In this document: piece after piece, positions 1 through 7,974 of the stretch
How the letters are laid out: every line of letters starts with the position of its first letter
Position numbering within the stretch: position 1 is the stretch's first letter
Source: an uncultured Collinsella sp.
GTDB lineage: Bacteria; Actinomycetota; Coriobacteriia; Coriobacteriales; Coriobacteriaceae
Length of the DNA stretch: 64,000 bases
NCBI GenBank assembly: GCA_900541695.1
Contig: UQKL01000002.1
Coordinates: forward strand, 75,982 to 139,981
Reading direction: 5' to 3'
Program-made: the position numbers and the translations under genes
The notes under the pieces: generated by a model
The model's input: only the letters and a program-made list of their open reading frames with translations
What the model was told of the DNA's origin: nothing
Database searches by the model: none

Positions 1-2
1 CC

Positions 3-293
3 ATCGTCAGCCCCGATTACACGGGCATGGTCTGCGTGCCCATCGCTCCGCATACCATTCAGGCTCGCGCCTTTTTGACTTCGCCGAGCGATGTCGTCGA
101 GATCTTTAGTTCCGATGATCGCCCGAGCGTGCCGGCGATCGCCATCGACGGACAGTTTATTACCTGCGATGGTACGGTTCAGAGCGTGGCTGTGCGTCGC
201 GGTCCCGGTGATGTGCTGCTGCTGGATTACGGCCCCGAGAGCTTCTATAACTCGGTGAGCCGCGTGTTCTACGGAGTGCGTCATGATCGATGA
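3..293 (+). CDS. nadK: NAD kinase, C-terminal part (truncated by window start)
   Basis: The visible 96 residues match the C-terminal beta-sandwich region of bacterial NAD kinase, which phosphorylates NAD to NADP in the cytoplasm. The stretch IVSPDYTG followed by PIAPHTI corresponds to the family segment that reads roughly LSAGGPIV...PICPHTLNARP, and AIDGQ matches the conserved D-G-Q near the C-terminus. The reading frame is open from the left edge, so the start lies outside the window. The stop codon overlaps the beginning of recN by 11 bases, so the two are probably translationally coupled. The nadK-recN order is common in Gram-positive bacteria and supports the call. Confidence 0.85.
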   Translation: MVSPDYTGMVCVPIAPHTIQARAFLTSPSDVVEIFSSDDRPSVPAIAIDGQFITCDGTVQSVAVRRGPGDVLLLDYGPESFYNSVSRVFYGVRHDR

Positions 294-1911
294 GCTGCAG
301 GTTTCAAACATTGCACTCATTCGTGAAGCGACGCTGGTGCCCAGCGCGGGCCTAACTGTCCTGACCGGCGAGACTGGCGCCGGCAAGACCGCGCTGCTCT
401 CGGCGCTTAAGCTCATCTTGGGCGAACGCGCGGATTCGTCGACGGTTCGCGAGGGCGAGGCACTTGCCAGCGTCGAGGCGCGGCTGTTCGACGGTCCGCA
501 CGACACGGAGGGCTTTACCGTGCAGCGTAGCCTTTCTGCCGAGGGTCGCAGCCGCGTCAAGATTGACGGCCGCATCGCCAGCGTGCGCGAGCTTTCCGAG
601 CGCGTCGGCGTGATGATGGATCTGTGCGGTCAGCATGAACATCAGCGCCTGCTCGATCCGGCACATCATGTTGCCATGGTTGATGCCTGGGCTGGTCGCT
701 CTGCGCTCGAGGCGCTCGACCGCTACCGTGCCTGCTTCAAGGCGTCGCGTGCCGCTGCCAAGGAGGTTCGTCGCGTAGAGGAGGCGTCGCGTGCGCAGGG
801 GAGTCGCGTCGAGGAGGCGCGCTTCGCGCTTGAGCGTATCGCCGAGGTCGACCCCAAGCCGGGTGAGTACGAGGAGCTCGAGGAACTTCTGCCGCGCTCG
901 GAGCATGCCGAAGTGCTGGTAGCGACGGCCAACGATGCCCATGCCTCCCTTGCTGCCGAAGGGGGAGCGCTCGATGCCGTGAACAGCGCCGTGGCGGAGC
1001 TGTCGCGCATGGCGACCGTCGACCGCAAGCTGGGCGACATCGCCGATGCCCTTTCGGATGCCTGCATTTCGCTTGAGGATTGCGCCAACGAGCTGCGTTC
1101 TTATCGTGATGGGGTTGCCTTTGACCCTCGCGAGCTCGCTCGCATGCGCGAGCGGTATTCCGACCTTAAGGGCCTGCTGCGTCAGTGGGGTCCCACCATG
1201 GATGACGTGTTCTCCATGCGCGATCGCTCGCAAGAGCTGTTGTCGCTGGTAGACGATGGCGATGAGCAGATCAAGAAGGCGCGCGAAGCGCTTGGCGCGG
1301 CGGAGCGCGAACTGTTCGCCGCCGCCAAGGCGCTTAAGCGAGCGCGCAATACGGCAGCCCCGCGTTTCTGTCACGAGGTTGGCCGCCAAATGGCGCGTCT
1401 GGAAATGGGTGGCGCCGAACTCGTCTGGGAGTCGCGTGATCTTCCGCGTGCCGAGTGGACGTCTGCTGGTCCTTCGAGCTATGAGCTTTTGTACCGCAGC
1501 GGCGCCGGCCTTACGCCGCGCCCTTTGCGCCGCATCGCCTCGGGTGGTGAGCTCAGCCGCGTCATGCTTGCGAGCAAGGTTGTCTTGGGTAATGCGGACG
1601 GCGTCGACACGCTGGTATTTGACGAGGTTGATGCCGGCGTCGGCGGCTCAACGGCTCGTGCTCTTGCTGGCGTGCTGGCCGATCTTGCCGCCACGCATCA
1701 GGTCATCGTCGTAACGCACCTGGCACAGGTAGCGGTCATGGCTGACAAGCATTACGTGGTCAGTAAAGAGCCCGGCGACGTTCCCCAGACGCATTTGGAC
1801 GAAGTGGTTGGCGAGGCTCGCACTGCCGAGATTGCCCGTATGCTCAGCGGCGATCAATCGGAGGCAAGTCTTGCGCATGCTAGGCAGATGCTTGCAGAGG
1901 CGCGTGCTTAG
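283..1911 (+). CDS. recN: DNA repair protein RecN
   Basis: RecN is an SMC-like ATPase that acts early in double-strand break repair. The 542-residue length is normal for the family. A Walker A motif GETGAGKT lies at about residues 29-36. An ABC signature (ASGGELSR) and a Walker B segment (LVFDEVDAGVGG) lie near the C-terminus, separated by a long charged region with predicted coiled-coil character. The ATG sits inside the end of nadK, giving an 11-base overlap. Downstream lies a terminator-like hairpin shared with the convergent RpiR gene. Confidence 0.96.
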   Translation: MIDELQVSNIALIREATLVPSAGLTVLTGETGAGKTALLSALKLILGERADSSTVREGEALASVEARLFDGPHDTEGFTVQRSLSAEGRSRVKIDGRIASVRELSERVGVMMDLCGQHEHQRLLDPAHHVAMVDAWAGRSALEALDRYRACFKASRAAAKEVRRVEEASRAQGSRVEEARFALERIAEVDPKPGEYEELEELLPRSEHAEVLVATANDAHASLAAEGGALDAVNSAVAELSRMATVDRKLGDIADALSDACISLEDCANELRSYRDGVAFDPRELARMRERYSDLKGLLRQWGPTMDDVFSMRDRSQELLSLVDDGDEQIKKAREALGAAERELFAAAKALKRARNTAAPRFCHEVGRQMARLEMGGAELVWESRDLPRAEWTSAGPSSYELLYRSGAGLTPRPLRRIASGGELSRVMLASKVVLGNADGVDTLVFDEVDAGVGGSTARALAGVLADLAATHQVIVVTHLAQVAVMADKHYVVSKEPGDVPQTHLDEVVGEARTAEIARMLSGDQSEASLAHARQMLAEARA

Positions 1912-1943
1912 GCCGAGCCGCCACATGCATGTCCGACCCGGCC

Positions 1944-2103
1944 GCCACGAAACCGCCCCATCTACTACGTTTAACAGGCTATCGGCTACCACGCCAAGAA
2001 TTGCAAAAAGAAAACCGCAGGTAGAACGCCTGCGGTTTTCTCTATTTTCGGTATGTGGTTGCGCCATACGGTTAAAACGTAGTAGATGGGCCGGTTTCGT
2101 GGC
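1944..2103. repeat. Long imperfect inverted repeat enclosing a terminator
   Basis: The arms at about 1944-1973 and 2075-2103 are complementary over nearly 30 bases with a few mismatches; each contains the pentamer CTACT or its complement. They enclose a separate strong hairpin at 2010-2040. The element fills the gap between the convergent recN and RpiR genes. A similar arrangement, with arms carrying TTTACTACGAC and an inner stretch CCGCAGGTAGA, occurs at 35439-35573, so the two may be related dispersed elements. Confidence 0.75.
2010..2040. terminator. Bidirectional rho-independent terminator
   Basis: A 12-bp perfect stem, GAAAACCGCAGG paired with CCTGCGGTTTTC, has a 7-base loop and A/T-rich flanks on both sides. 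It lies between the ends of recN (plus) and the RpiR gene (minus), where a terminator serving both strands is expected. Confidence 0.8.
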
Positions 2104-2132
2104 GAGTGGCGTCTATCGGCTCCCTAAGTCGC

Positions 2133-2990
2133 CTACTCCACGACCTTATCGGGCTGGATGAGCTCCTCGTAGTAGGTGATGTGCTCTCGGGCGTCCTCGA
2201 TTTCGGGCAGCAGGAAGTTGTAGATGACCTCTATGATCATCGTGGCGCTCATCTTGGAGAACGCGAAGTCGCCCGTTGTCAGCAGCGCCTCGTGATTGAC
2301 GGTATTAAAGGTGTAGTCGGCCAGGCGAGCAAGCGGAGACTTGCTATCGCTGCTGATGACGACTACGGTGGCACCGCAGTCGCGAGCCGCTTTTGCCATG
2401 CGATTCAGACGGCGCGATTTGCCGGAGTTCGAGATCAGCACGATAACGTCACCGGGGCGCAGCGTGAGCGCAAAACCAATCGAGGTCTCGCTGATGGTGC
2501 TTGCCATGCAACGAAGGCCCAGCTGCGAGAACTTGAACGTCGCGTCGAGCGCGACGGCGTTGGTGTTGCCTACGGCCGCAAACTCAATAACGCCTGCATT
2601 CTTTAACGCGTGCACAACGGCCGCCAGCGTATCGTGGTCGATCCCGTCGATGGTCGCGTTAAGCTCGCTGACCTTGGCGGCCAGGATATTCTTAAGGCTC
2701 TGCTCCATGCTGTCGAGCGAGACCTCGTCGGTCACGCCCTCGTTGCGTTGGCTTTCCAAATCGCGCGCCAACGAAAACTGAAAGCTGCGGAAGCTGCCAA
2801 AGCCCAGTTTGCGGCAGAAGCGCGAAACGGTTGCCTCGGATGTGGCGGCGGCACGCGAAAGATGGGCGGCCGTCAGACGCGGCGCCTCGGACTGGTGCTC
2901 CAAAATATAGTCAACAATGCGCTGTTCGGACTCGCTGTATCCCTGGTGGGTGCTAATGAGAGAGAGCGCGCTCTTGCTACTATCGGTCAT
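2133..2990 (-). CDS. MurR/RpiR family transcriptional regulator
   Basis: This 285-residue protein has the two-part RpiR layout. An N-terminal helix-turn-helix occupies about residues 1-80, with the recognition-helix segment SEATVSRFCRKLGFGSF. A C-terminal SIS sugar-phosphate-binding domain covers about residues 125-270 and contains a typical P-loop-like stretch, VIVLISNSGKSRR. RpiR proteins usually sense phosphosugars and control nearby sugar genes. It is divergent from fruA across a 273-base gap with several short dyads, so fructose 1-phosphate or a related phosphosugar is a reasonable but unproven effector. The ATG at 2990 is preceded by a plausible AGGAGC ribosome site. Confidence 0.88.
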   Translation of the reverse strand: MTDSSKSALSLISTHQGYSESEQRIVDYILEHQSEAPRLTAAHLSRAAATSEATVSRFCRKLGFGSFRSFQFSLARDLESQRNEGVTDEVSLDSMEQSLKNILAAKVSELNATIDGIDHDTLAAVVHALKNAGVIEFAAVGNTNAVALDATFKFSQLGLRCMASTISETSIGFALTLRPGDVIVLISNSGKSRRLNRMAKAARDCGATVVVISSDSKSPLARLADYTFNTVNHEALLTTGDFAFSKMSATMIIEVIYNFLLPEIEDAREHITYYEELIQPDKVVE

Positions 2991-3090
2991 GGATGGCTCC
3001 TGGTTGGCATGAAAATCGGACTCGTTATGTAATGTCCTAGTATAGGGGCATTTTCAATTACAAGATACTCCTTGCCGTTTCAAGTATTGA

Positions 3091-3117
3091 TGGTAAACTT
3101 TCATCGACCGTTTACGG
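3091..3117. promoter_or_regulatory. Operator-like dyad upstream of fruA
   Basis: TGGTAAAC and CCGTTTAC form an inverted pair (GTAAAC, 11-base spacer, GTTTAC) in the divergent RpiR/fruA gap. A second small dyad, GAAAG-AAC-CTTTC, follows at about 3122-3136. The positions fit a regulator site controlling fruA, either for the adjacent RpiR protein or for a LacI-type protein, because GGTAAA half-sites also occur near the glycogen genes. The assignment to a particular regulator is inference. Confidence 0.45.
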
Positions 3118-3263
3118 GTATGAAAGAACCTTTCACCGGAGAATTGGGACATTTCCCTTTCCGCGAAAGCGCTGGGTTGGTATCTTTCAATTGTGGAAAA
3201 GCGCGCAAGGACGCGCGTGTAGGGGAGCGCCTGCGGGCGCAAAACTTAAAAAAGGAGGGACAC

Positions 3264-5273
3264 ATGGCTAAGTTTGACATCATCGCCGCGACCGGTTGCC
3301 CGACCGGTATTGCGCACACCTTCATGGCGAAGGAGGCGCTGGAGAAGGCAGCTGCCGAGCGAGGTCTGACCATTAAGGTCGAGACTCATGGCCAGGTCGG
3401 TGTCGAGAACGAGCTCACGAAGGGTGAGATCGCCGGTGCCAAGGCCGTCGTCGTCGCAGCCGATAAGGATGTCCAGGCTGAGCGTTTCGCCGGTAAGCCC
3501 ATGGTTTCCGTCGGTGTTTCCAAGGCCCTGTCCGTCGAGGCCGCCGGAAAGCTGATCGACCGCGCGCTCGCCGCTAAGGGCGACGACACGGTTGCCGCTG
3601 CCGCTGATGTCGAGGACGAGGTCGAGGAGAAGGAATCCGTCGGCCACATCATCTATAAGCACCTCATGAACGGCGTCAGCCACATGCTGGTCTTCGTCGT
3701 TGCTGGTGGTGTTCTGACCGCCATTTCGTTCCTGTGGGGCATCACGTCCTTCGATTCGACGGCTTCTGACTACAACAGTTTTGCCGCTATGCTCAAGATC
3801 ATTGGCGGCATCGCCATGAACCTCATGGTTCCGGTGCTCTCCGCCTACATCGCCGAGTCCATCGGCAAGCGCCCGGCGCTCGTCCCCGGCTTTGTCGCCG
3901 GTATGATCGCCATCCAGGGCCTGCCCGTTAACGCCGATACACACATGATCGATGCTGGCGGCACGGGCGTGGGCTTCGGCTTCCTCGGCGGCATCGTCGG
4001 CGGCTTCCTCGCTGGTTATGTCATCTTGCTGCTCGAGAAGGTCTTTGCCGGTCTGCCCAAGAACCTGGACGGCCTCAAGGCCATCTTCCTGTACCCGCTG
4101 TTCTCGACTGCTATCGTCGGTCTCGTGATGCTCGGCATCTCCGGCCCCATGGCTGCCATCAACACCGCCATGATGGACTTCCTCAAGGGTCTGTCTGCCT
4201 CTGGCGCTGTTGTCCTGGGTCTTGCTATTGGTTGCATGTGCGCCTTTGACATGGGCGGCCCGGTCAACAAGGCTGCTTACGTCACCGGTACCGCCATGCT
4301 CACCGAGGCCCTGGCTGCTGGTGTCGGCACCGACACCTACAACTTCGGCACCAACTTCATGGCTGCCGTCTCTGCTGCCTGCATCGTTCCGCCGCTGATC
4401 ACCACCTTTGCCGTCATCGTCGGCAAGAAGTACTTCAGCCAGGAGGATCATGACGCCGGTGTCGTCAACCTCATCCTTGGTTGCACCCACATCACCGAGG
4501 GCGCCATTCCGTTCATGACCAAGAACATCTGGCCCGTCATGCCCATCATGATGCTCGGTTCCTCCATCGCCTCGATCCTGACCATTATGTTCAACGTTCA
4601 CGATCCGGCGCCCCACGGTGGCTTCCTGGTCCTGCCCGTTGTCGAGAACGGTCCGCTGTGGGTCCTCGCGATCCTCATCGGCGCTGTGGTCGGTGGCATC
4701 CTGTTCGTCGCTTTCAAGAAGTATGACTTCGAGAAGAGCCAGAAGGCCGCTCCCGCCGCTCCCGCTAAGCCGGTCGAGGCCCCCAAGGCCGCTGCCGTCG
4801 AGGCTCCCAAGGCCGAGGCTGCCGATTTCGTGAAGGTCGAGAACGTTTTTGTCGCCGAGAACTTCGCTTCTCGTGACGAGGCCCTGAGCTTTGTCTCCAA
4901 CCAGGCTGTCAAGGCCGGTGTCGCTGACGACGCCGATGCCGTGATGAATGCCTTCCTGGCCCGCGAGGCCGAGGGCTCCACGGGCATGATGGAGGGCTTC
5001 GCTATTCCGCATGCCAAGTCCGATGCCATTACCGATGCCGCCGTCATCGTCGTCAAGGACGACTCTGGCGTGACCGGTTGGGACACCATGGATGGCGCTC
5101 CCGTCAACGTGGCTATCGCCCTGCTTATTCCCGGTGCCCAGGCCGGCACCACGCACCTCAAGATCCTGTCCAAGGTCGCCGAGGCGCTTATGGACGAGGG
5201 CTTCCGTGCCACCGTCAAGGGTTCCACCGACGCCGCCGAGATCGCCAAGACGATCAACGCCCGTCTGGTGTAA
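3264..5273 (+). CDS. fruA: PTS fructose transporter, EIIBCA fusion
   Basis: This membrane permease takes up fructose and phosphorylates it at C1. Three domains run in order over 669 residues. EIIB-Fru covers about 1-100, with the phosphocysteine in TGCPTGIAHT (C12). The multi-spanning EIIC covers about 125-485. After an Ala/Pro-rich linker (about 490-525), EIIA-Fru carries the phospho-histidine H583 in FAIPHAKSDA. The ATG at 3264 is chosen because AAAGGAGGG lies just upstream and the product then starts directly with the EIIB fold; an upstream in-frame start at 3072 would add 64 residues unlike the family. Codons are strongly C-ending, suggesting high expression. HPr, EI and two FruK-like genes follow. 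Confidence 0.95.
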   Translation: MAKFDIIAATGCPTGIAHTFMAKEALEKAAAERGLTIKVETHGQVGVENELTKGEIAGAKAVVVAADKDVQAERFAGKPMVSVGVSKALSVEAAGKLIDRALAAKGDDTVAAAADVEDEVEEKESVGHIIYKHLMNGVSHMLVFVVAGGVLTAISFLWGITSFDSTASDYNSFAAMLKIIGGIAMNLMVPVLSAYIAESIGKRPALVPGFVAGMIAIQGLPVNADTHMIDAGGTGVGFGFLGGIVGGFLAGYVILLLEKVFAGLPKNLDGLKAIFLYPLFSTAIVGLVMLGISGPMAAINTAMMDFLKGLSASGAVVLGLAIGCMCAFDMGGPVNKAAYVTGTAMLTEALAAGVGTDTYNFGTNFMAAVSAACIVPPLITTFAVIVGKKYFSQEDHDAGVVNLILGCTHITEGAIPFMTKNIWPVMPIMMLGSSIASILTIMFNVHDPAPHGGFLVLPVVENGPLWVLAILIGAVVGGILFVAFKKYDFEKSQKAAPAAPAKPVEAPKAAAVEAPKAEAADFVKVENVFVAENFASRDEALSFVSNQAVKAGVADDADAVMNAFLAREAEGSTGMMEGFAIPHAKSDAITDAAVIVVKDDSGVTGWDTMDGAPVNVAIALLIPGAQAGTTHLKILSKVAEALMDEGFRATVKGSTDAAEIAKTINARLV

Positions 5274-5307
5274 TCCCGCAACGCGCGAATAATATCGCCT
5301 CTGTAAC

Positions 5308-5345
5308 AAAGGGGGAGACCCTCTCCAGGGCCTCCCCCTTTTTCT
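5308..5345 (+). terminator. Terminator after fruA
   Basis: An AAGGGGGAG stem pairs with CTCCCCCTT and is followed by a run of T, 35 bases after the fruA stop codon. It is a typical rho-independent terminator and separates fruA from ptsH. Confidence 0.85.
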
Positions 5346-5356
5346 ACCCCTCCCAC

Positions 5357-5425
5357 AAGTTGCGGTGAAATAGGGACTGTTTAAACGATTCAACTCCAAA
5401 TGCAGTCCCTATTTCACCGCAACTT
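5357..5425. repeat. REPIN-like inverted repeat, family A, copy 1
   Basis: Two 22-base arms (5357-5378 and 5404-5425) are perfect reverse complements. They begin AAGTTGCGGTGAAAT and carry GGGACT/AGTCCC at the loop side. Near-identical elements occur at 14190-14256 and 30405-30472, each just downstream of a gene, so this is a dispersed family and not a gene-specific terminator. Confidence 0.85.
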
Positions 5426-5531
5426 AGAAGAAGGGGATAGCGCGGCCTGTCTATCGGGTCGTCCGTGCGGATAAATATTCAGCCAGAATTCCGTTCTCAC
5501 GATATTACTCTGGACCGACCAAGTTTCCGCA

Positions 5532-5662
5532 GCTTGCCTGCCGGGCGGCGCGTAATTAAGTTTATCGCGAGTTCCGCACGCAAAGGAAAGCACTTAATGT
5601 GCTTTCCGTCTTGCGCAGGACTGTAGAGCAGCAAACTTAACCGCCCCGCCCGGCAGGCAAGC
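5532..5662 (+). ncRNA. Candidate structured RNA element, copy 1 (upstream of ptsH)
   Basis: A perfect 17-bp outer stem (5532-5548 with 5646-5662) and an inner TTAAGTTT/AAACTTAA pair enclose a core at 5564-5624. The core reads ATCGCGAGTTCCGCACG, then a hairpin with stem GGAAAGCAC/GTGCTTTCC and loop TTAAT, then GCAGGACTGT and GAGCAG. The same core blocks recur upstream of sdaA on the opposite strand, with compensatory changes in the hairpin and an unrelated but still complementary outer stem. Both copies lie upstream of a gene in the same orientation. It may be a leader RNA, a small RNA or a mobile structured element. The rest of the 5274-5799 gap holds only the fruA terminator and a repeat. 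Confidence 0.6.
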
Positions 5663-5799
5663 GGCCAGCAACGACATCCGTCCAATAATTCGTGCGAAAC
5701 ACAATGAAAAACAGTTTGATGTGAGTTAATATAAACAACGTCGTGAATATGGCTCCTGTCGCATGGCTGACAGGGGTTAAACACAAAAAGGAGTCAATT

Positions 5800-6063
5800 A
5801 TGGTTACTGAGAAGGCTACCCTCGTTAATCCTCAGGGTCTTCACATGCGTCCGGCTGGCCTCTTCGCCTCCTCCATGGGCAAGTACGCCTGCGACGTGAC
5901 GGTCGTCACCCCCGAGAAGGAGGTCAACGGCAAGTCCCCGATGGCCCTCATGGCTGCTGGTATCCCCTGCGGCACCGAGGTCGAGGTCAAGTGCGACGGC
6001 GCTGACGAGGCCGAGGCTCTGGCTGCTGCCATCGAGCTCATCAAGAGCGGTCTTGGCGAGTAG
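5800..6063 (+). CDS. ptsH: Phosphocarrier protein HPr
   Basis: HPr passes phosphate from Enzyme I to the EIIA domains of the PTS. The 87-residue length is normal. The catalytic histidine H15 lies in GLHMRPAG, and the regulatory serine S46 lies in GKSPM, the site used by HPr kinase where that enzyme exists. The ATG at 5800 is preceded by AAAAGGAG; an upstream in-frame start at 5743 would add an unrelated 19-residue extension. A terminator-like hairpin lies between this gene and ptsI, so HPr may be made in excess over EI. Confidence 0.97.
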   Translation: MVTEKATLVNPQGLHMRPAGLFASSMGKYACDVTVVTPEKEVNGKSPMALMAAGIPCGTEVEVKCDGADEAEALAAAIELIKSGLGE

Positions 6064-6108
6064 AACTCAAACGGGTCGCATGTTGAACAACTAAGTTCAT
6101 ATTTGGGG

Positions 6109-6144
6109 GCGCAGTGACCTGTTTTAAGGTAACTGCGCTCTTTT
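6109..6144 (+). terminator. Partial terminator between ptsH and ptsI
   Basis: GCGCAGTGACCT pairs with AGGTAACTGCGC (11 of 12 positions) and is followed by TCTTTT. It lies 45 bases after ptsH and 46 before ptsI. As both genes face the same way with no obvious second promoter, it probably acts as an attenuating terminator that lowers ptsI relative to ptsH. Confidence 0.7.
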
Positions 6145-6190
6145 GTCATGGATATGGCAAAACGCTTTATCACATGACACGGAGAGAGGA

Positions 6191-7900
6191 ATGGGAATGT
6201 ATCAGGGAGTCAACGCTTCCGAGGGCATCGGTATCGGCACCGTTATGGTCGCCGTCGATCCCGACTTGACGTTTGAGCCGCACCAGGTTGCTGATTCGGC
6301 AGCAGAGAAGGAGCGCTATCAGTCCGCTCTTTCGGTCTTCTGCGAGAAGACCCAGGCTCAGGCCGACCACATGAAGGAGACGGTGGGCGAGGCCGAGGCC
6401 GAGATCATGAGCGGACACATCGTCCTGGCTCAGGACCCGGGCATGACCGACGCCATCAACGCCGCCATTGACGGCGGCACCTGCGCCGAGCAGGCGCTCA
6501 TGGACACCTCGACCATGTTCGAGAACATGTTCCTGTCCATGGACGACGAGATGTTCCGTCTGCGCGCGGCCGATATCGCTGACATCCGCACCGGTATTCT
6601 GGCCGAGCTGCTGGGCAAGGAGGTCGTCGACCTTTCCGTCCTGCCCGAGAACACCGTCGTTGTCGTGCACGACCTTACGCCGTCCATGACCGCCACGATC
6701 GATAAGGCCCACGTTGCCGGTATCGTCACCGAGACCGGTGGCCGTACGTCGCACTCCGCGATTATCGCGCGCGCCCTCGAGATCCCGGCTGTCCTTTCGG
6801 TTTCCAACAGCTGCACCGCACTGCGCAACGGCATGACCGTTGTCGTCGACGGTGGCAAGGGCATCGTCGAGGCCGATCCCGACGAGGAGACGCTCGCCGC
6901 CTACACCGCCAAGGCCGAGGCCTTCGCTGCCGAGAAGGCAGCCCTCGAGGCCTTCCGCGGCAAGCCTTCTGTGACTGCCGATGGCATCAAGAAGATCATT
7001 GCCTGCAACATCGGTAACCCCGATGACGTGCCTAACGCACTCGATCACGACGCCGAGGCCATTGGCCTGTTCCGCTCCGAGTTCCTATTCATGGACTCCG
7101 CCGAGCTTCCTTCCGAGGAGGAGCAGTTCAACGCCTATCGCAAGGTTGCCAGTGCGCTCAAGGGCGCTCCCGTCATCATCCGCACGCTCGATGTGGGTGG
7201 CGACAAGGAGATTCCGTATCTGCACATGGTCAAGGAAGACAACCCCTTCATGGGCTTCCGCGCCGTGCGTTACTGCCTGGCAAATCCCGATCAGTACAAG
7301 GTCCAGCTCCGCGCCCTGCTGCGCGCCAGCGCCTTCGGTGACGTCAAGATCATGATCCCGCTCGTCACCTGCGTCGAGGAGGTCATGGCTGTCAAGGAGC
7401 TCGTCGAGCAGTGCAAGGCCGAGCTGACCGAAGAGGGTCGCAAGTTCAACGAGAACATCGAGGTCGGCATCATGGTCGAGACGCCCGCCGCTTCGCTGCT
7501 CGCTGACCGTCTTGCCGAGGTCGCCGACTTCTTCTCCATCGGCACCAACGACCTGATCGGCTACACCATGTGCGCCGACCGTGGCAACGACACCATCTCC
7601 AACCTGTACCAGGTGTACTATCCCGCCGTGCTCCGCTCGCTCAAGAACATCATCGAGAGCGGCGTGAAGGCCGGCATCATGGTCGGTATGTGCGGCGAGG
7701 CCGCTGCCGATCCGCTGCTCGAGCCGTTGCTGATCAGCTGGGGCCTGGAGGAGTTCTCGATGAGCGCTCCGTCGATCCTGCGCGCCCGCAAGACCATCAG
7801 CCAGTGGACCAAGGCCGAGTGCGACGAGCTCGCCGAGAAGGCACTCGCCTGCAACACTGCCGCCGAGGTCAAGGCGCTGCTCGAGTCCGCAGCTCGCTAA
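6191..7900 (+). CDS. ptsI: PTS Enzyme I (phosphoenolpyruvate-protein phosphotransferase)
   Basis: Enzyme I takes phosphate from phosphoenolpyruvate and passes it to HPr. The 569-residue product has the expected order: an N-terminal HPr-binding region, the phosphohistidine loop GGRTSHSAIIAR with H188, and a C-terminal PEP-binding TIM barrel with the arginine-rich FRAVRYC segment and catalytic C501 in GMCGEAA. The ATG at 6191 follows GGAGAGAGGA; a second ATG two codons later is possible. It belongs with ptsH and the fructose genes around it. Confidence 0.97.
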   Translation: MGMYQGVNASEGIGIGTVMVAVDPDLTFEPHQVADSAAEKERYQSALSVFCEKTQAQADHMKETVGEAEAEIMSGHIVLAQDPGMTDAINAAIDGGTCAEQALMDTSTMFENMFLSMDDEMFRLRAADIADIRTGILAELLGKEVVDLSVLPENTVVVVHDLTPSMTATIDKAHVAGIVTETGGRTSHSAIIARALEIPAVLSVSNSCTALRNGMTVVVDGGKGIVEADPDEETLAAYTAKAEAFAAEKAALEAFRGKPSVTADGIKKIIACNIGNPDDVPNALDHDAEAIGLFRSEFLFMDSAELPSEEEQFNAYRKVASALKGAPVIIRTLDVGGDKEIPYLHMVKEDNPFMGFRAVRYCLANPDQYKVQLRALLRASAFGDVKIMIPLVTCVEEVMAVKELVEQCKAELTEEGRKFNENIEVGIMVETPAASLLADRLAEVADFFSIGTNDLIGYTMCADRGNDTISNLYQVYYPAVLRSLKNIIESGVKAGIMVGMCGEAAADPLLEPLLISWGLEEFSMSAPSILRARKTISQWTKAECDELAEKALACNTAAEVKALLESAAR

Positions 7901-7974
7901 TTTGGTATCAGAGGTAACCGCGTGGTTGGAATGGGCCGGCCACGCGGCCCTCACATATACAGGGGGTACTGTAA

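Noticed and set aside
3246..5399. Long minus-strand open frame opposite fruA (717 codons)
   Set aside because: It mirrors a well-supported EIIBCA gene with strongly biased codons; the product is low-complexity Gly/Asp/His-rich with no domain, a typical shadow.
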